From assembly GCF_000217955.3 (NCBI RefSeq), contig NZ_AFOY02000028.1, forward strand, positions 1 through 64,000: a DNA stretch of 64,000 nt, given 5' to 3'. Positions 15,622-23,499 of the stretch are shown one piece after another (positions within the stretch are counted from its first letter, which is position 1; each line of letters opens with the position of its first letter). Position numbers and translations under genes: made by a program. Origin of the DNA: Pseudomonas fluorescens HK44. Its GTDB lineage: Bacteria; Pseudomonadota; Gammaproteobacteria; Pseudomonadales; Pseudomonadaceae. The notes beneath the pieces were generated by a model, which did no database searches, was not told where the DNA came from, and was given only the letters and a program-made list of their open reading frames with translations.

Positions 15622-17880
15622 ATGCATATTGAAGATTTCAGGTCAGTGGATGGCCTGAGCCATAAGGATTTCGAGCATTTTGTAAAGGACTTGCTGGAGG
15701 CCTCTGGCTGGCAGGATGCGGTGGTCACAGAGGTGGGCAGTGATTACCGCCACGGTGACGGTGGGGTGGACATTTTCGCCTACCGCGGTGGGCGCAAGTT
15801 CGCCGTGGAGGTCAAGCAACGCCAGCTGGGCATTACGGTGGACGTCAGTGCCCTCAATCAGTTGGTCACCGGGGCCAAGCTTGCTGGTGTAAAGCAGATG
15901 ATCCTGGTCACCAATTCGTACTTCACCTCCGAGGTAAAGGTGCGTGCGTTGCGTTTGGGTGTCGAACTAATCGACCGCGACGAGCTGAAAAACTTGTTCG
16001 TGGTCCATGGTTCGGAGATAGGCCGAAAGATCAAACCGCGGGAATACCAGGTGCAAGTAATCCAGCAGGCCCTGGAGCACGTCGACGCAGGCAAACGCAA
16101 ACTGCTGATTGAGATGGCCACCGGTCTGGGCAAAACTTACACCGTTGCGCTATTGATTAAGCAGTTGCTCGAGCGCGGTCCAAGAGGCCAAAGGGTGCTG
16201 TTCATTGCCCATCAGATCGAGATACTGCTGCAGTCGGTCACCGCCTTCAAAAACGTTCTGGGCGTGGGCAACTACAGTTTTTCCGCCTGTTTTGCGGGCG
16301 TCCGGCCCGAGGATACCGACCTGGTGTTCGCCAGTTTTGACACGCTCTACAGTCAACTGGGCACCCTGTCGGTGAACAGATTCGATTACGTGATCGTCGA
16401 CGAAGCTCACCACACCCCGGCGCGCACCTACGCCGGGGTAGTGACGCATTTCCAGCCGCGTTTGCTGATTGGCCTCACCGCAACGCCCTGGCGCACCGAC
16501 AACAAGAGTGTCAGCGATTTCTTCGGAGGACCTGACGGCCACATCGGCCGCTACGATCTGATCTGGGCACTACAGAATAAAAAGCTGGCCTTCCCCAAGT
16601 ACATGGTAATGCTCGATGACATCGACCAGGAACGTATCGATCAACTGGAAAGTGGCTTGTCGGTTTCTGACTTGGATAAACGGCTGTTCCTGCATAAAAA
16701 AGACCAAGAAGTCGTGCGCCTGATCGAGGCGACGATCAAGAAAAAGCAACTTGGCAGCGTCAAAGGTATCGTATTCTGCCGGAACATCAGGCACCTCCAG
16801 CACCTACTGGGCTTCTTCGAAGCGGGCACTGCTACCTCTGTACACTCGCGAATGCCAGAAGCCCTGCGGCGCGAGAACATCCGGAATTTTCGCGAGGGGG
16901 AGCTCAGTTACATCCTGGTCTGCGACCTGTTTAACGAAGGAATCGATATTCCTGAAACCAACCTGCTGGTTTTCATGCGCTACACCGGTTCGAAGACCGT
17001 ATGGCTGCAGCAGTTGGGCCGGGGACTGCGTAAAACCGCAAACAAAGACTGCGTGCACGTGCTCGACTTCGTCGGCTCTCTAGACCGGCTTAAGGATGTC
17101 CAGCAGTTGGTAAAGGCTGTGCAAAACAAGCGCCAGGGACCAGTGGAGGGCGACTTAGATGAGGCCCATGAAGAACAGCAAAGCCTACACGACGACACCA
17201 TCGAAGTGACCTACAGCCAGTCCGCGGCACGGGTGCTGGAGTTGATCGAGCGCCTGAGCTATCGCCTCAACAGCCGTGAGACTTTGGTCGAACAGCTTCG
17301 GCGCTACTACGAGGTGACCGGTCGCGTACCGCTAATCGAGGCGTTGGAAAGTAGCCTGGACGACCTCTCGGTCGACCAGGTAGCGACGCACTTCGACTCC
17401 TACCAGGGCTTTCTTCTTGCTGCATTTGGCTGGCACGCCGAGACCGCGCCTATCACCGACGCTGTGGCCGAGGCTTATGCCGCTGACTTGGCAAAGCACG
17501 GGCTGCCGCCTAGCCCCAAAGCCCTAGCGTTGCAGTTTGTGCATAAGTCATTGCCCTGGCTCACAGTTTCAGAGATGGCGCGTATTATCGCGCAACTGCA
17601 GGCAACGTTATCGCTGGACGGTGTGGCCGATAGCGAGCAAGACGCTCCAATCTTGGACTCGGCCGAAATGGCTACACCGAAACCTACTGAGCCCCCTAAG
17701 CTTGCCTCAGCGAATGCCCAGGAAAACGCGCAGCACGCGTTGCTCGCGCATTATCGCGGGGTCGTCAACAACCGTACTGATCTTTTGACCTTATCGCGGA
17801 CACAGCTCGATGAAATCACACGCCTGTTTCGCTCAACGTCGGTGTTCCTGATGCGCTTGAGGAGCAGTGAACATGCTTGA
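15622..17880 (+). CDS. Mrr-type nuclease fused to a superfamily II (DEAH) helicase
   Basis: 752 residues. Residues 10-130 are an Mrr/PD-(D/E)xK domain: HKDFEHFVKDLLEASGW, then GGVD (Asp50) and VEVKQ (Glu63, Lys65). From ~140 a helicase core follows: Walker A ATGLGKT (166-172), DEAH (260-263), TAT (286-288), FCRN (motif IV), FNEGIDIP (motif V) and QLGRGLR (motif VI, 464-470), as in SSL2/COG1061 proteins. The last ~250 residues are unassigned. AGGGGAAG precedes ATG 15,622. No methyltransferase is nearby, so a modification-dependent or structure-dependent restriction role is more likely than classical R-M. It overlaps the next gene by 8 bases. Confidence 0.9.
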   Translation: MHIEDFRSVDGLSHKDFEHFVKDLLEASGWQDAVVTEVGSDYRHGDGGVDIFAYRGGRKFAVEVKQRQLGITVDVSALNQLVTGAKLAGVKQMILVTNSYFTSEVKVRALRLGVELIDRDELKNLFVVHGSEIGRKIKPREYQVQVIQQALEHVDAGKRKLLIEMATGLGKTYTVALLIKQLLERGPRGQRVLFIAHQIEILLQSVTAFKNVLGVGNYSFSACFAGVRPEDTDLVFASFDTLYSQLGTLSVNRFDYVIVDEAHHTPARTYAGVVTHFQPRLLIGLTATPWRTDNKSVSDFFGGPDGHIGRYDLIWALQNKKLAFPKYMVMLDDIDQERIDQLESGLSVSDLDKRLFLHKKDQEVVRLIEATIKKKQLGSVKGIVFCRNIRHLQHLLGFFEAGTATSVHSRMPEALRRENIRNFREGELSYILVCDLFNEGIDIPETNLLVFMRYTGSKTVWLQQLGRGLRKTANKDCVHVLDFVGSLDRLKDVQQLVKAVQNKRQGPVEGDLDEAHEEQQSLHDDTIEVTYSQSAARVLELIERLSYRLNSRETLVEQLRRYYEVTGRVPLIEALESSLDDLSVDQVATHFDSYQGFLLAAFGWHAETAPITDAVAEAYAADLAKHGLPPSPKALALQFVHKSLPWLTVSEMARIIAQLQATLSLDGVADSEQDAPILDSAEMATPKPTEPPKLASANAQENAQHALLAHYRGVVNNRTDLLTLSRTQLDEITRLFRSTSVFLMRLRSSEHA

Positions 17881-20344
17881 TACAACGGAAGTGGCCGCGG
17901 CGCTCAAAGCCCTCGATGCACAGATGAACGCAGCGGGATTGCTACCACTGGTCGCAGTATCCACACGGTTGGACCAGTTGGTAGCCAGACTGGACACCGA
18001 AGGCTTTCTATCTCTACGTACCTTGCCAGGCTTCTGGGCACTACTGGCGCTGTGGGAATTACCGAACAACAACCTAAAAGCGACCGAGCCGCGGCCTACT
18101 GACGTGCTCGATGACGCGGTTGATGACGTCGAGACGTCGTCGGATGAGCAGTATCCGGCGCCCGCCGCAGAACCGCTGTGCCTGCCGCATCCACACACAG
18201 CCATTCGTGATGCCCACCTGGGCAAGCGTTTCGACAAGTTGATTTTGCGGCTGCAGCGAAGCGCGGCCCAAGCCGCCGGGGATCTAGCGCCGATAGAGCG
18301 CCTGGAGGACATCCTGAATCTCTCTGAAGAAAGCTTGCTGAAGCTCGGGGGAGTCGGCAAAACTTATCGGGACGATTGGTATGAGCTCAAAGCCTTGTAT
18401 ATGAATGCCTCAGAGGGGGTTTTGCCTATGCAGCCGGAGGCCGCCGACATGAGCCCCACCCACTTTGACGTTCATGACGACATGCTGCTCAACTTAATGC
18501 AGTTGGACACCTCCGAACGCAAAGCTGTCGCCAAGCTCGAGCGCTCTATAGGTACTGTGAGTATCCAAACTATTCTGAATTTCAGATCTTTGGATCAAGC
18601 AGCAGTCAAAACCTGGGGGAACCGCTCAGTGACTCAAGTGTTGCAGGTGCGGCAAAGGTTGATAGACGAGCTACAGCGCATCGCCAACGGAACCCTGGAT
18701 TTCCGAACAGACCAAACCTCGCTGATTACTACTCGGTCGCACTCGTTCGAATCTGTCGAGGCGCTTGGTCACTTCTTACTGGGTCGGCTGGACAGTTACC
18801 TCGCAGGGCTCGACGAGACACGTCAGCTGATCTTTCAGCACCGATGGGGTTTTGTCGACGAACGTCTGACCCTATCGGAAGTCGGCATCAAGTTCGGCGT
18901 GTCCCGCGAGCGCATTCGCCAGTTGGAAAGCATAATTAATGAACAGCTCAACAATTGCCTGACATTGGATACCGATGACATCTGGCAGGCAGCCCAAGGC
19001 CTGCGTCATGATGAGCTGCGCCTGCAAATGGGCGATCTATGTGCCTGTTTCAACGATCAGGCATACTTCCATGAGTTTCTGACATTCGTCAGCCATGGCC
19101 GTTTGGCTTCTCTCTCGTCCCTAACACTGCCGCCGCTGGGGCTCCTCGAAGACTACTTTGCCCTACATGGTACGGCGATCGCGCAGCAGACCGTACTACA
19201 GGAGCTGCAAAAGTGCCTCGGATGCGATGAAAAGAATGCGCATGGCGCTTTGCACTACTTGCAAGCCCAAGGTCAAGTGGCGCTGGCTGACGGCCAAGTA
19301 CGCCCGCTGCGCTTGAAGAAGCACGAGGCCGCCGCCGCAGTGCTCAGTGAACACACCAACGGCCTTCCATGGCTGGACATCACCCGGTATGCCAACAGCC
19401 GCGGCATTTCCCGCAGCCCGTTCTCCGAGCAAATCGTCGGGCATGGTTTGCATGACTCGCCGCTGATGTACGTCTCAGGCAAAGGTGTCTATCGGCACAC
19501 CCGCTTCATCGACTTCGACTCAATCGATGACACAGCAATATTTGACGCGCTGCATGGTTACTTCGCCAACCTCGAGCGGGAAGTTTCCCACTTGAGCGAA
19601 GCCCATAGTGACTCCCCAGTGCTACGGCAACACGATTATTACATCGTTCGTTACTTGGTAAAAATGCATGGCGAAGCTCATGGCATCTACTTCAATGGCA
19701 AATCGCAAACTGACTCGATCAGCCTAAACCCTGAGTTCGAATTGTACTCGCAGAAAAGCGTGATTCTGCAAGCGCTGCAGCGCGGGCGGGCGCCCATGAC
19801 TACGAACGAACTAGCGCAGCTGTTGAAAAGCCGCAGCCTGCGTCACGCTAAGCTTTACATCAACGAATTGACCCTCACCAACCAGCTCGTACAAGTTGAC
19901 CGAATGCTCTACACCACACCGGAGCTGGGCTATGAAAACGTCGACCTGGATGCCATGCGCCAAGCCATCAACGAGGTGTTGCTGCACCACAGCAAGCCCG
20001 TCGACCCATCGGTGATCCAGACAGAGCTAAACCTGCGGCAAGGGGCGACCTACCCAAAATACTTCTACGGCTCGCTAGCGCGTTTTTTCGCTCAGCAGCA
20101 GCACTGGCACCGTCGGCAGAGCCTATTTGCTTTGCAACCAATTGCCTTTAGCAGCTTAACTGGCGCGATCGAGTCCCTGTGCTCCACGGATGAAAGTATG
20201 GAAGTTAGCGTCGAGGTGCTACACCGACACATCGCGATCACAGATGAAGCCGCAAGGGTGTCCATTTACAACTGGAGAGGCGCCAAAGCGAGATCGCTCA
20301 CCGGCGTTAGCGCCGAGGAAGACGAAGAAGCGGAGAGCAACTGA
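17873..20344 (+). CDS. Large DNA-binding protein with two alpha-CTD-like HhH units and a sigma-region-4-like HTH
   Basis: 823 residues (GTG 17,867 is an alternative start; ATG 17,873 has GGAG 8 bases upstream). About 140-178: LEDILNLSEESLLKLGGVGK, much like the helix-hairpin-helix of RNA polymerase alpha-CTD. About 225-265: a second such unit (LKTWG-like VKTWGNRSVTQVLQVRQRL). About 305-360: LTLSEVGIKFGVSRERIRQLE, which is a sigma-70 region 4 helix-turn-helix. The rest (~380-823) looks like serial winged-helix-like modules (e.g. MTTNELAQLLKSRSLRHAKLYINEL) without enzyme motifs. It is co-translated with the Mrr-helicase and is probably its DNA-recognition or control partner. No named family recognised. 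Confidence 0.85.
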   Translation: MLDTTEVAAALKALDAQMNAAGLLPLVAVSTRLDQLVARLDTEGFLSLRTLPGFWALLALWELPNNNLKATEPRPTDVLDDAVDDVETSSDEQYPAPAAEPLCLPHPHTAIRDAHLGKRFDKLILRLQRSAAQAAGDLAPIERLEDILNLSEESLLKLGGVGKTYRDDWYELKALYMNASEGVLPMQPEAADMSPTHFDVHDDMLLNLMQLDTSERKAVAKLERSIGTVSIQTILNFRSLDQAAVKTWGNRSVTQVLQVRQRLIDELQRIANGTLDFRTDQTSLITTRSHSFESVEALGHFLLGRLDSYLAGLDETRQLIFQHRWGFVDERLTLSEVGIKFGVSRERIRQLESIINEQLNNCLTLDTDDIWQAAQGLRHDELRLQMGDLCACFNDQAYFHEFLTFVSHGRLASLSSLTLPPLGLLEDYFALHGTAIAQQTVLQELQKCLGCDEKNAHGALHYLQAQGQVALADGQVRPLRLKKHEAAAAVLSEHTNGLPWLDITRYANSRGISRSPFSEQIVGHGLHDSPLMYVSGKGVYRHTRFIDFDSIDDTAIFDALHGYFANLEREVSHLSEAHSDSPVLRQHDYYIVRYLVKMHGEAHGIYFNGKSQTDSISLNPEFELYSQKSVILQALQRGRAPMTTNELAQLLKSRSLRHAKLYINELTLTNQLVQVDRMLYTTPELGYENVDLDAMRQAINEVLLHHSKPVDPSVIQTELNLRQGATYPKYFYGSLARFFAQQQHWHRRQSLFALQPIAFSSLTGAIESLCSTDESMEVSVEVLHRHIAITDEAARVSIYNWRGAKARSLTGVSAEEDEEAESN

Positions 20345-20444
20345 CCGCCACTGACCGTTCGCTCAGCTTATGGGCGCAAGCAGGAGCAGGTGCTGACCCA
20401 TATATCAATGGCGCTTGCGGCAGGCACACTGGAGGCTGTTATCG

Positions 20445-20726
20445 ATGAGCCCCCTCCCTAACCCAGGCGTTTGCCCCTACACAGGTAAACAAATAGTGGG
20501 TGATTTCCACTGGTTTCGCCCGGCCGAGTTCACTGCGTGGGCGCTGAAGAAGTTTCCCACCCTCCCTAAAGTTGTTGAGCTGCTTAATCTTTCTGCTTCG
20601 AAGCTCAAGCCGAACGAGCCAACAAACGCCGCCCTGCTAGCCATTGCAGGGCTGCTGGAGCTGCTGATGGATGCCGATCGGCAGCTACTGCCTGTGCAAT
20701 TAGCTGGCGAGATAACGGAAAACTGA
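20445..20726 (+). CDS. Small unknown protein downstream of the Mrr-helicase pair
   Basis: 93 residues from ATG 20,445 behind GGAGG (20,431-20,435). N-terminal CPYTGKQIVGDFHWFRPAEF looks compact and soluble; the C-terminal half is helical (ALLAIAGLLELLMDADRQLL). It starts 100 bases after the large DNA-binding protein on the same strand, so it may belong to the same unit. Only one Cys is present, so a zinc site is unlikely. No family recognised. Confidence 0.65.
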   Translation: MSPLPNPGVCPYTGKQIVGDFHWFRPAEFTAWALKKFPTLPKVVELLNLSASKLKPNEPTNAALLAIAGLLELLMDADRQLLPVQLAGEITEN

Positions 20727-21052
20727 TCCAATAACTCTCTATATTTTTTGTACACCAAGCTGTACACCTGAACTTAAAAACACCCCAAACATCCCGTATT
20801 TCATTAATACTTCTGTTCCCTTCACCGCTCCACATAATTGAGTCCAACGTCGCGATGGTTTTGACGGGGGATGCAGAGACAAGAAAAAACCGGTCCTGTG
20901 TGACCGGTTTTTTTATGCCCGCCATTCAACAAAAACACTCATTGCGCTGGCGTTGAAGGAATCAGAAACACTCCAGTGCTGTTCTCAAACGCTCCGCCTT
21001 GCGGGGGTTCCTACACTGTTTCCAACCACTCATCCATTCTGTCGCCACCAAC
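20727..21052. other. Intergenic stretch between the candidate defence unit and hicAB
   Basis: Contains an intrinsic terminator (listed separately) and otherwise no gene that I can support. It is AT-richer than its surroundings. Confidence 0.4.
20884..20916 (+). terminator. Intrinsic terminator
   Basis: AAAAAACCGGTC-CTGTGT-GACCGGTTTTTTT: a 12-bp stem, short loop and a 7-T tract. It likely ends the transcript of the Mrr-helicase unit about 160 bases after its last gene. Confidence 0.88.
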
Positions 21053-21100
21053 GGTGGTTATAGTGTTGATAACTAATTTTCAGTAGGTATAGTAACCACC
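21053..21100 (+). promoter_or_regulatory. hicAB promoter flanked by an inverted-repeat operator
   Basis: TTGATA (21,066-21,071), 16 bases, TATAGT (21,088-21,093) form a good sigma-70 promoter. GGTGGTTA (21,053-21,060) and TAACCACC (21,093-21,100) are an exact inverted repeat bracketing it, the expected layout for autorepression by the HicB RHH domain. The hicA ribosome site AGGGAAG follows at 21,111. Confidence 0.75.
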
Positions 21101-21121
21101 TACACAGCACAGGGAAGTGAT

Positions 21122-21304
21122 GTGAATAGCCGATATTTGATAACCCAAATCGTCGCAGACGGCTGGTATCTGGTACGGGTCAGGGGCAGTCACCACCACT
21201 TCAAGCATCCCACGAAGCCCGGTCTGGTCACCGTCCCACACCCGAAGAAGGATTTACTGACCAAAACGGCCGTCAGCATCCTGCAACAGGCCCTGCTGCA
21301 TTGA
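21122..21304 (+). CDS. hicA: HicA-family toxin (mRNA interferase)
   Basis: 60 residues, GTG start behind AGGGAAG. The dsRBD-like fold and catalytic His are visible in DGWYLVRVRGSHHHFKHP, with VTVPHPKKDL following, as in canonical HicA. It cleaves mRNA when free of HicB. The C-terminal TKTAVSILQQALLH departs from the commoner 'KGTLRSILKQAGL' but is the right length. First gene of a two-gene operon, 31 bases before hicB. Confidence 0.93.
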   Translation: MNSRYLITQIVADGWYLVRVRGSHHHFKHPTKPGLVTVPHPKKDLLTKTAVSILQQALLH

Positions 21305-21335
21305 ATCGGCGAACAGCACCCGGAGGACAACGAAC

Positions 21336-21743
21336 ATGCTTTACCCAATTGCGATTTCAATGGGCGATAACGAACACGCCTGGGGCGTGGAAGTCCCGGA
21401 TATCAAGGGCTGCTTCTCAGCCGGTGATGACCTGGACGATGCGATCGCCATGGCGCGCGAAGCCATCGAAGGCCACTTCGAGATACTCGCCGAAGACGGC
21501 TCGGCGATTCCGCCCGCCAACACGGTCACCGTACACGCGGCCAATCCGCAGTACGCCGGTGTGACTTGGGCATTGGTGGACATCGATGTCACCAAGTACC
21601 TGGGCAAGGCTCAGAAACTCAACATCACCCTGCCCGGCTATCTGCTGACCCGTATCGACGAATACGTGCTGCATCACCCGGAAGAGAAAAGCCGCTCCGG
21701 CTTCCTGGCCTCGGCGGCGTTGAAAGTGTTGCAACAGCGCTGA
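21336..21743 (+). CDS. hicB: HicB-family antitoxin with C-terminal ribbon-helix-helix
   Basis: 135 residues. The N-terminal partial RNase-H fold reads VEVPDIKGCFSAGDDLDDAIAMAREAIEGHFE, the standard HicB toxin-binding domain. KLNITLPGYLLTRIDEYV...SRSGFLASAALKVL is an RHH DNA-binding domain. It neutralises HicA and represses the promoter at 21,053-21,100. GGAGG precedes the ATG. Confidence 0.93.
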   Translation: MLYPIAISMGDNEHAWGVEVPDIKGCFSAGDDLDDAIAMAREAIEGHFEILAEDGSAIPPANTVTVHAANPQYAGVTWALVDIDVTKYLGKAQKLNITLPGYLLTRIDEYVLHHPEEKSRSGFLASAALKVLQQR

Positions 21744-21778
21744 GGGCGACAGCTTCAGGTCTGATGCAACAGAGAACC

Positions 21779-22549
21779 TTAGCGGGTCGCGACGATGAAT
21801 AAACGCGGGAACGGCAGCAGCACCGAACCATCGGCCAGCACCGGGAAGAACGGCTCAAGTGCTTCCAGATAATGCTCGAGGTACTGAGCTTTTTCCGTCG
21901 CGTCGAGCGGTTCAAGAAACGGTCGCAAACCGCTGCCCTTGAACCACTCGACCACGGCCGCTGGACCGCCCGCCAGCGGATGATGGTAGGTGGTGCGCCA
22001 CACATCGACCCGCGAGGCGCACGAACACAGCATCCGGTAGTAAGTATTGGCATCGTCCAGGGTCGTCCGTTGCCCGGCGACGTCCGCAAGCTTGCTGGCC
22101 CAGGGACCTTTACTGGCGACTTCACGCATCATCCGGTGCGACGGTTGATCGAGGTTGTCGGGCATTTGAATCGCCAGGCTGCCGCCGGGTGCGAGTTTGG
22201 CCACCAGCGACGGCAACAGCGTGGCGTGGTCGGGCAACCACTGGAACACCGCGTTGGCGAAGATCACATCAAACGGGCCGGGTTCGCTCCAGGTGGCAAT
22301 GTCGGCGGTGTCGAAGCGTACGTCCGGCAAGCGTTTGCGGGCGGCGTCGATCATGTCGGCCGAGCTGTCCAGTCCACGCACTGCGGCATTGGCAAAGCGC
22401 TGCACGAGCAATTCGGTAGAGTTGCCAGGGCCGCAGCCGATGTCGATCACCGAACGCGCATCGGTGTTCGGGATAGCGGCCAGCAAATCGCGCGCCGGGC
22501 GCGTGCGCTCATCTTCGAAAGCCACATACTGTTTGGCAGACCAACTCAT
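21779..22549 (-). CDS. tam: Trans-aconitate 2-methyltransferase
   Basis: 256 residues from ATG 22,549 (MSWSAKQYVAFEDERTRPARDL). Seen: SAM motif I DIGCGPGNSTELL, LDSSADMI, FANAVFQWLPDH, and the long tail common to Tam. It methylates trans-aconitate, relieving inhibition of aconitase. Length and N-terminus match the E. coli enzyme family well. It is convergent with hicB. Confidence 0.93.
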   Translation of the reverse strand: MSWSAKQYVAFEDERTRPARDLLAAIPNTDARSVIDIGCGPGNSTELLVQRFANAAVRGLDSSADMIDAARKRLPDVRFDTADIATWSEPGPFDVIFANAVFQWLPDHATLLPSLVAKLAPGGSLAIQMPDNLDQPSHRMMREVASKGPWASKLADVAGQRTTLDDANTYYRMLCSCASRVDVWRTTYHHPLAGGPAAVVEWFKGSGLRPFLEPLDATEKAQYLEHYLEALEPFFPVLADGSVLLPFPRLFIVATR

Positions 22550-22863
22550 CGCGTACTCCTGTAATGGGTCAGGACATGAGCGACGCGCTAAACTCTGCGT
22601 TTCGCTCGTGGGGCGCCAGTAAGCGACGGCCCTGCCAGGTTCGTCAAGATTCGGTTGGGGGATGATGTGGTGAAGGTGGTTACGCCGATGTCGGGCAAGT
22701 CCGATCGATAGACGAGCCCGCAGGTTCATATCAAAAGACCTGCACAAAAAAGAGCAACCTATGAAGGCAATGCCAGCCAGTTAAGGCACAAACCTGTGGG
22801 AGCGCTTAACTGGCTGGCATTGTCTTCACAGGTCGCTGTTTTTGATTCAGCGAAACACTGGAT
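22550..22863. repeat. Intergenic region with a 16-bp perfect inverted repeat
   Basis: AATGCCAGCCAGTTAA (22,769-22,784) and TTAACTGGCTGGCATT (22,806-22,821), around 21 bases including GTGGGAGCG. It lies upstream of tam and downstream of the YXWGXW gene, both on the minus strand. It may be a terminator-like RNA hairpin or a REP-type element. The remainder is the tam promoter region. Confidence 0.7.
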
Positions 22864-23193
22864 CTAGTGGGCCCAGCCCCCGCCTTGCCAATGCCAGCCA
22901 TCGTTGCGCTGTTCCCAATGCGGGTGCACATAACGATAGCCCCGGCGTTCCGGTTCCCAGTGCCCGCGAACGGCGACATAACGCCCGCCTTCCCAGCGCC
23001 AGTAACCGCGCGACCAGACATACCCCGGCCGGCCCGCGGGCTCCACTTCGATCACCTGGACCGGTGGTGGCTGCGGTGCGATGACTTCGACGTACTCGCG
23101 TGGCGGCGGACGCCGGTCATGAACCACCCGCTCCTGTACGCAACCGGAGGCCGCTATGACCACTGCTACCAATGCCGCGTAACGTAACAACAT
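22864..23193 (-). CDS. YXWGXW-repeat lipoprotein
   Basis: 109 residues. A lipoprotein signal, VAVVIAASGC (Cys18), is followed by a proline-rich linker and aromatic repeats: GYVWSRGYWRWEGGRYV, GHWEPERRGYRYV and HWEQRNDGWHWQGGGW. This is the YXWGXW repeat architecture of small outer-envelope proteins of unknown function. Probably anchored to a membrane on the periplasmic side. Confidence 0.88.
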   Translation of the reverse strand: MLLRYAALVAVVIAASGCVQERVVHDRRPPPREYVEVIAPQPPPVQVIEVEPAGRPGYVWSRGYWRWEGGRYVAVRGHWEPERRGYRYVHPHWEQRNDGWHWQGGGWAH

Positions 23194-23499
23194 GCTGCCT
23201 CCTGAGGCTCATCGGCCAATAGAGTAACCCCGTAAAACCATGCCCCCTTTACCGCCGCGCTCCTGCTTGGCGTATGAATATTTGTACCAGCAGATATCTG
23301 TCTAATACCTGAACCCACCCACAGGAACTGTGTAAAGAAAAGTTGACCTTCCACAGCTCGCAGAACCTGCAAGAAAAAGTGCAACGCCATCTTTGTTGAG
23401 CTGTTCCAGATGCACGTTATTCAGCATCGCGTCAGCTGCACAGGTGGAAACTACACTGGCTGCTGTCGACGTCTCTCTTGATATTCGGGAACCTCCTAC
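23194..23499. promoter_or_regulatory. Divergent region upstream of the lipoprotein and DUF1800 genes
   Basis: About 300 bases, no gene supported. It must carry both outward promoters. No striking repeat seen. Confidence 0.4.

Noticed and set aside
15032..15622. 196-codon minus-strand open frame
   Set aside because: It is antisense to the IS66 remnant, whose plus-strand frames give family matches; composition (His, Arg, Ser rich) is not protein-like and there is no ribosome site.
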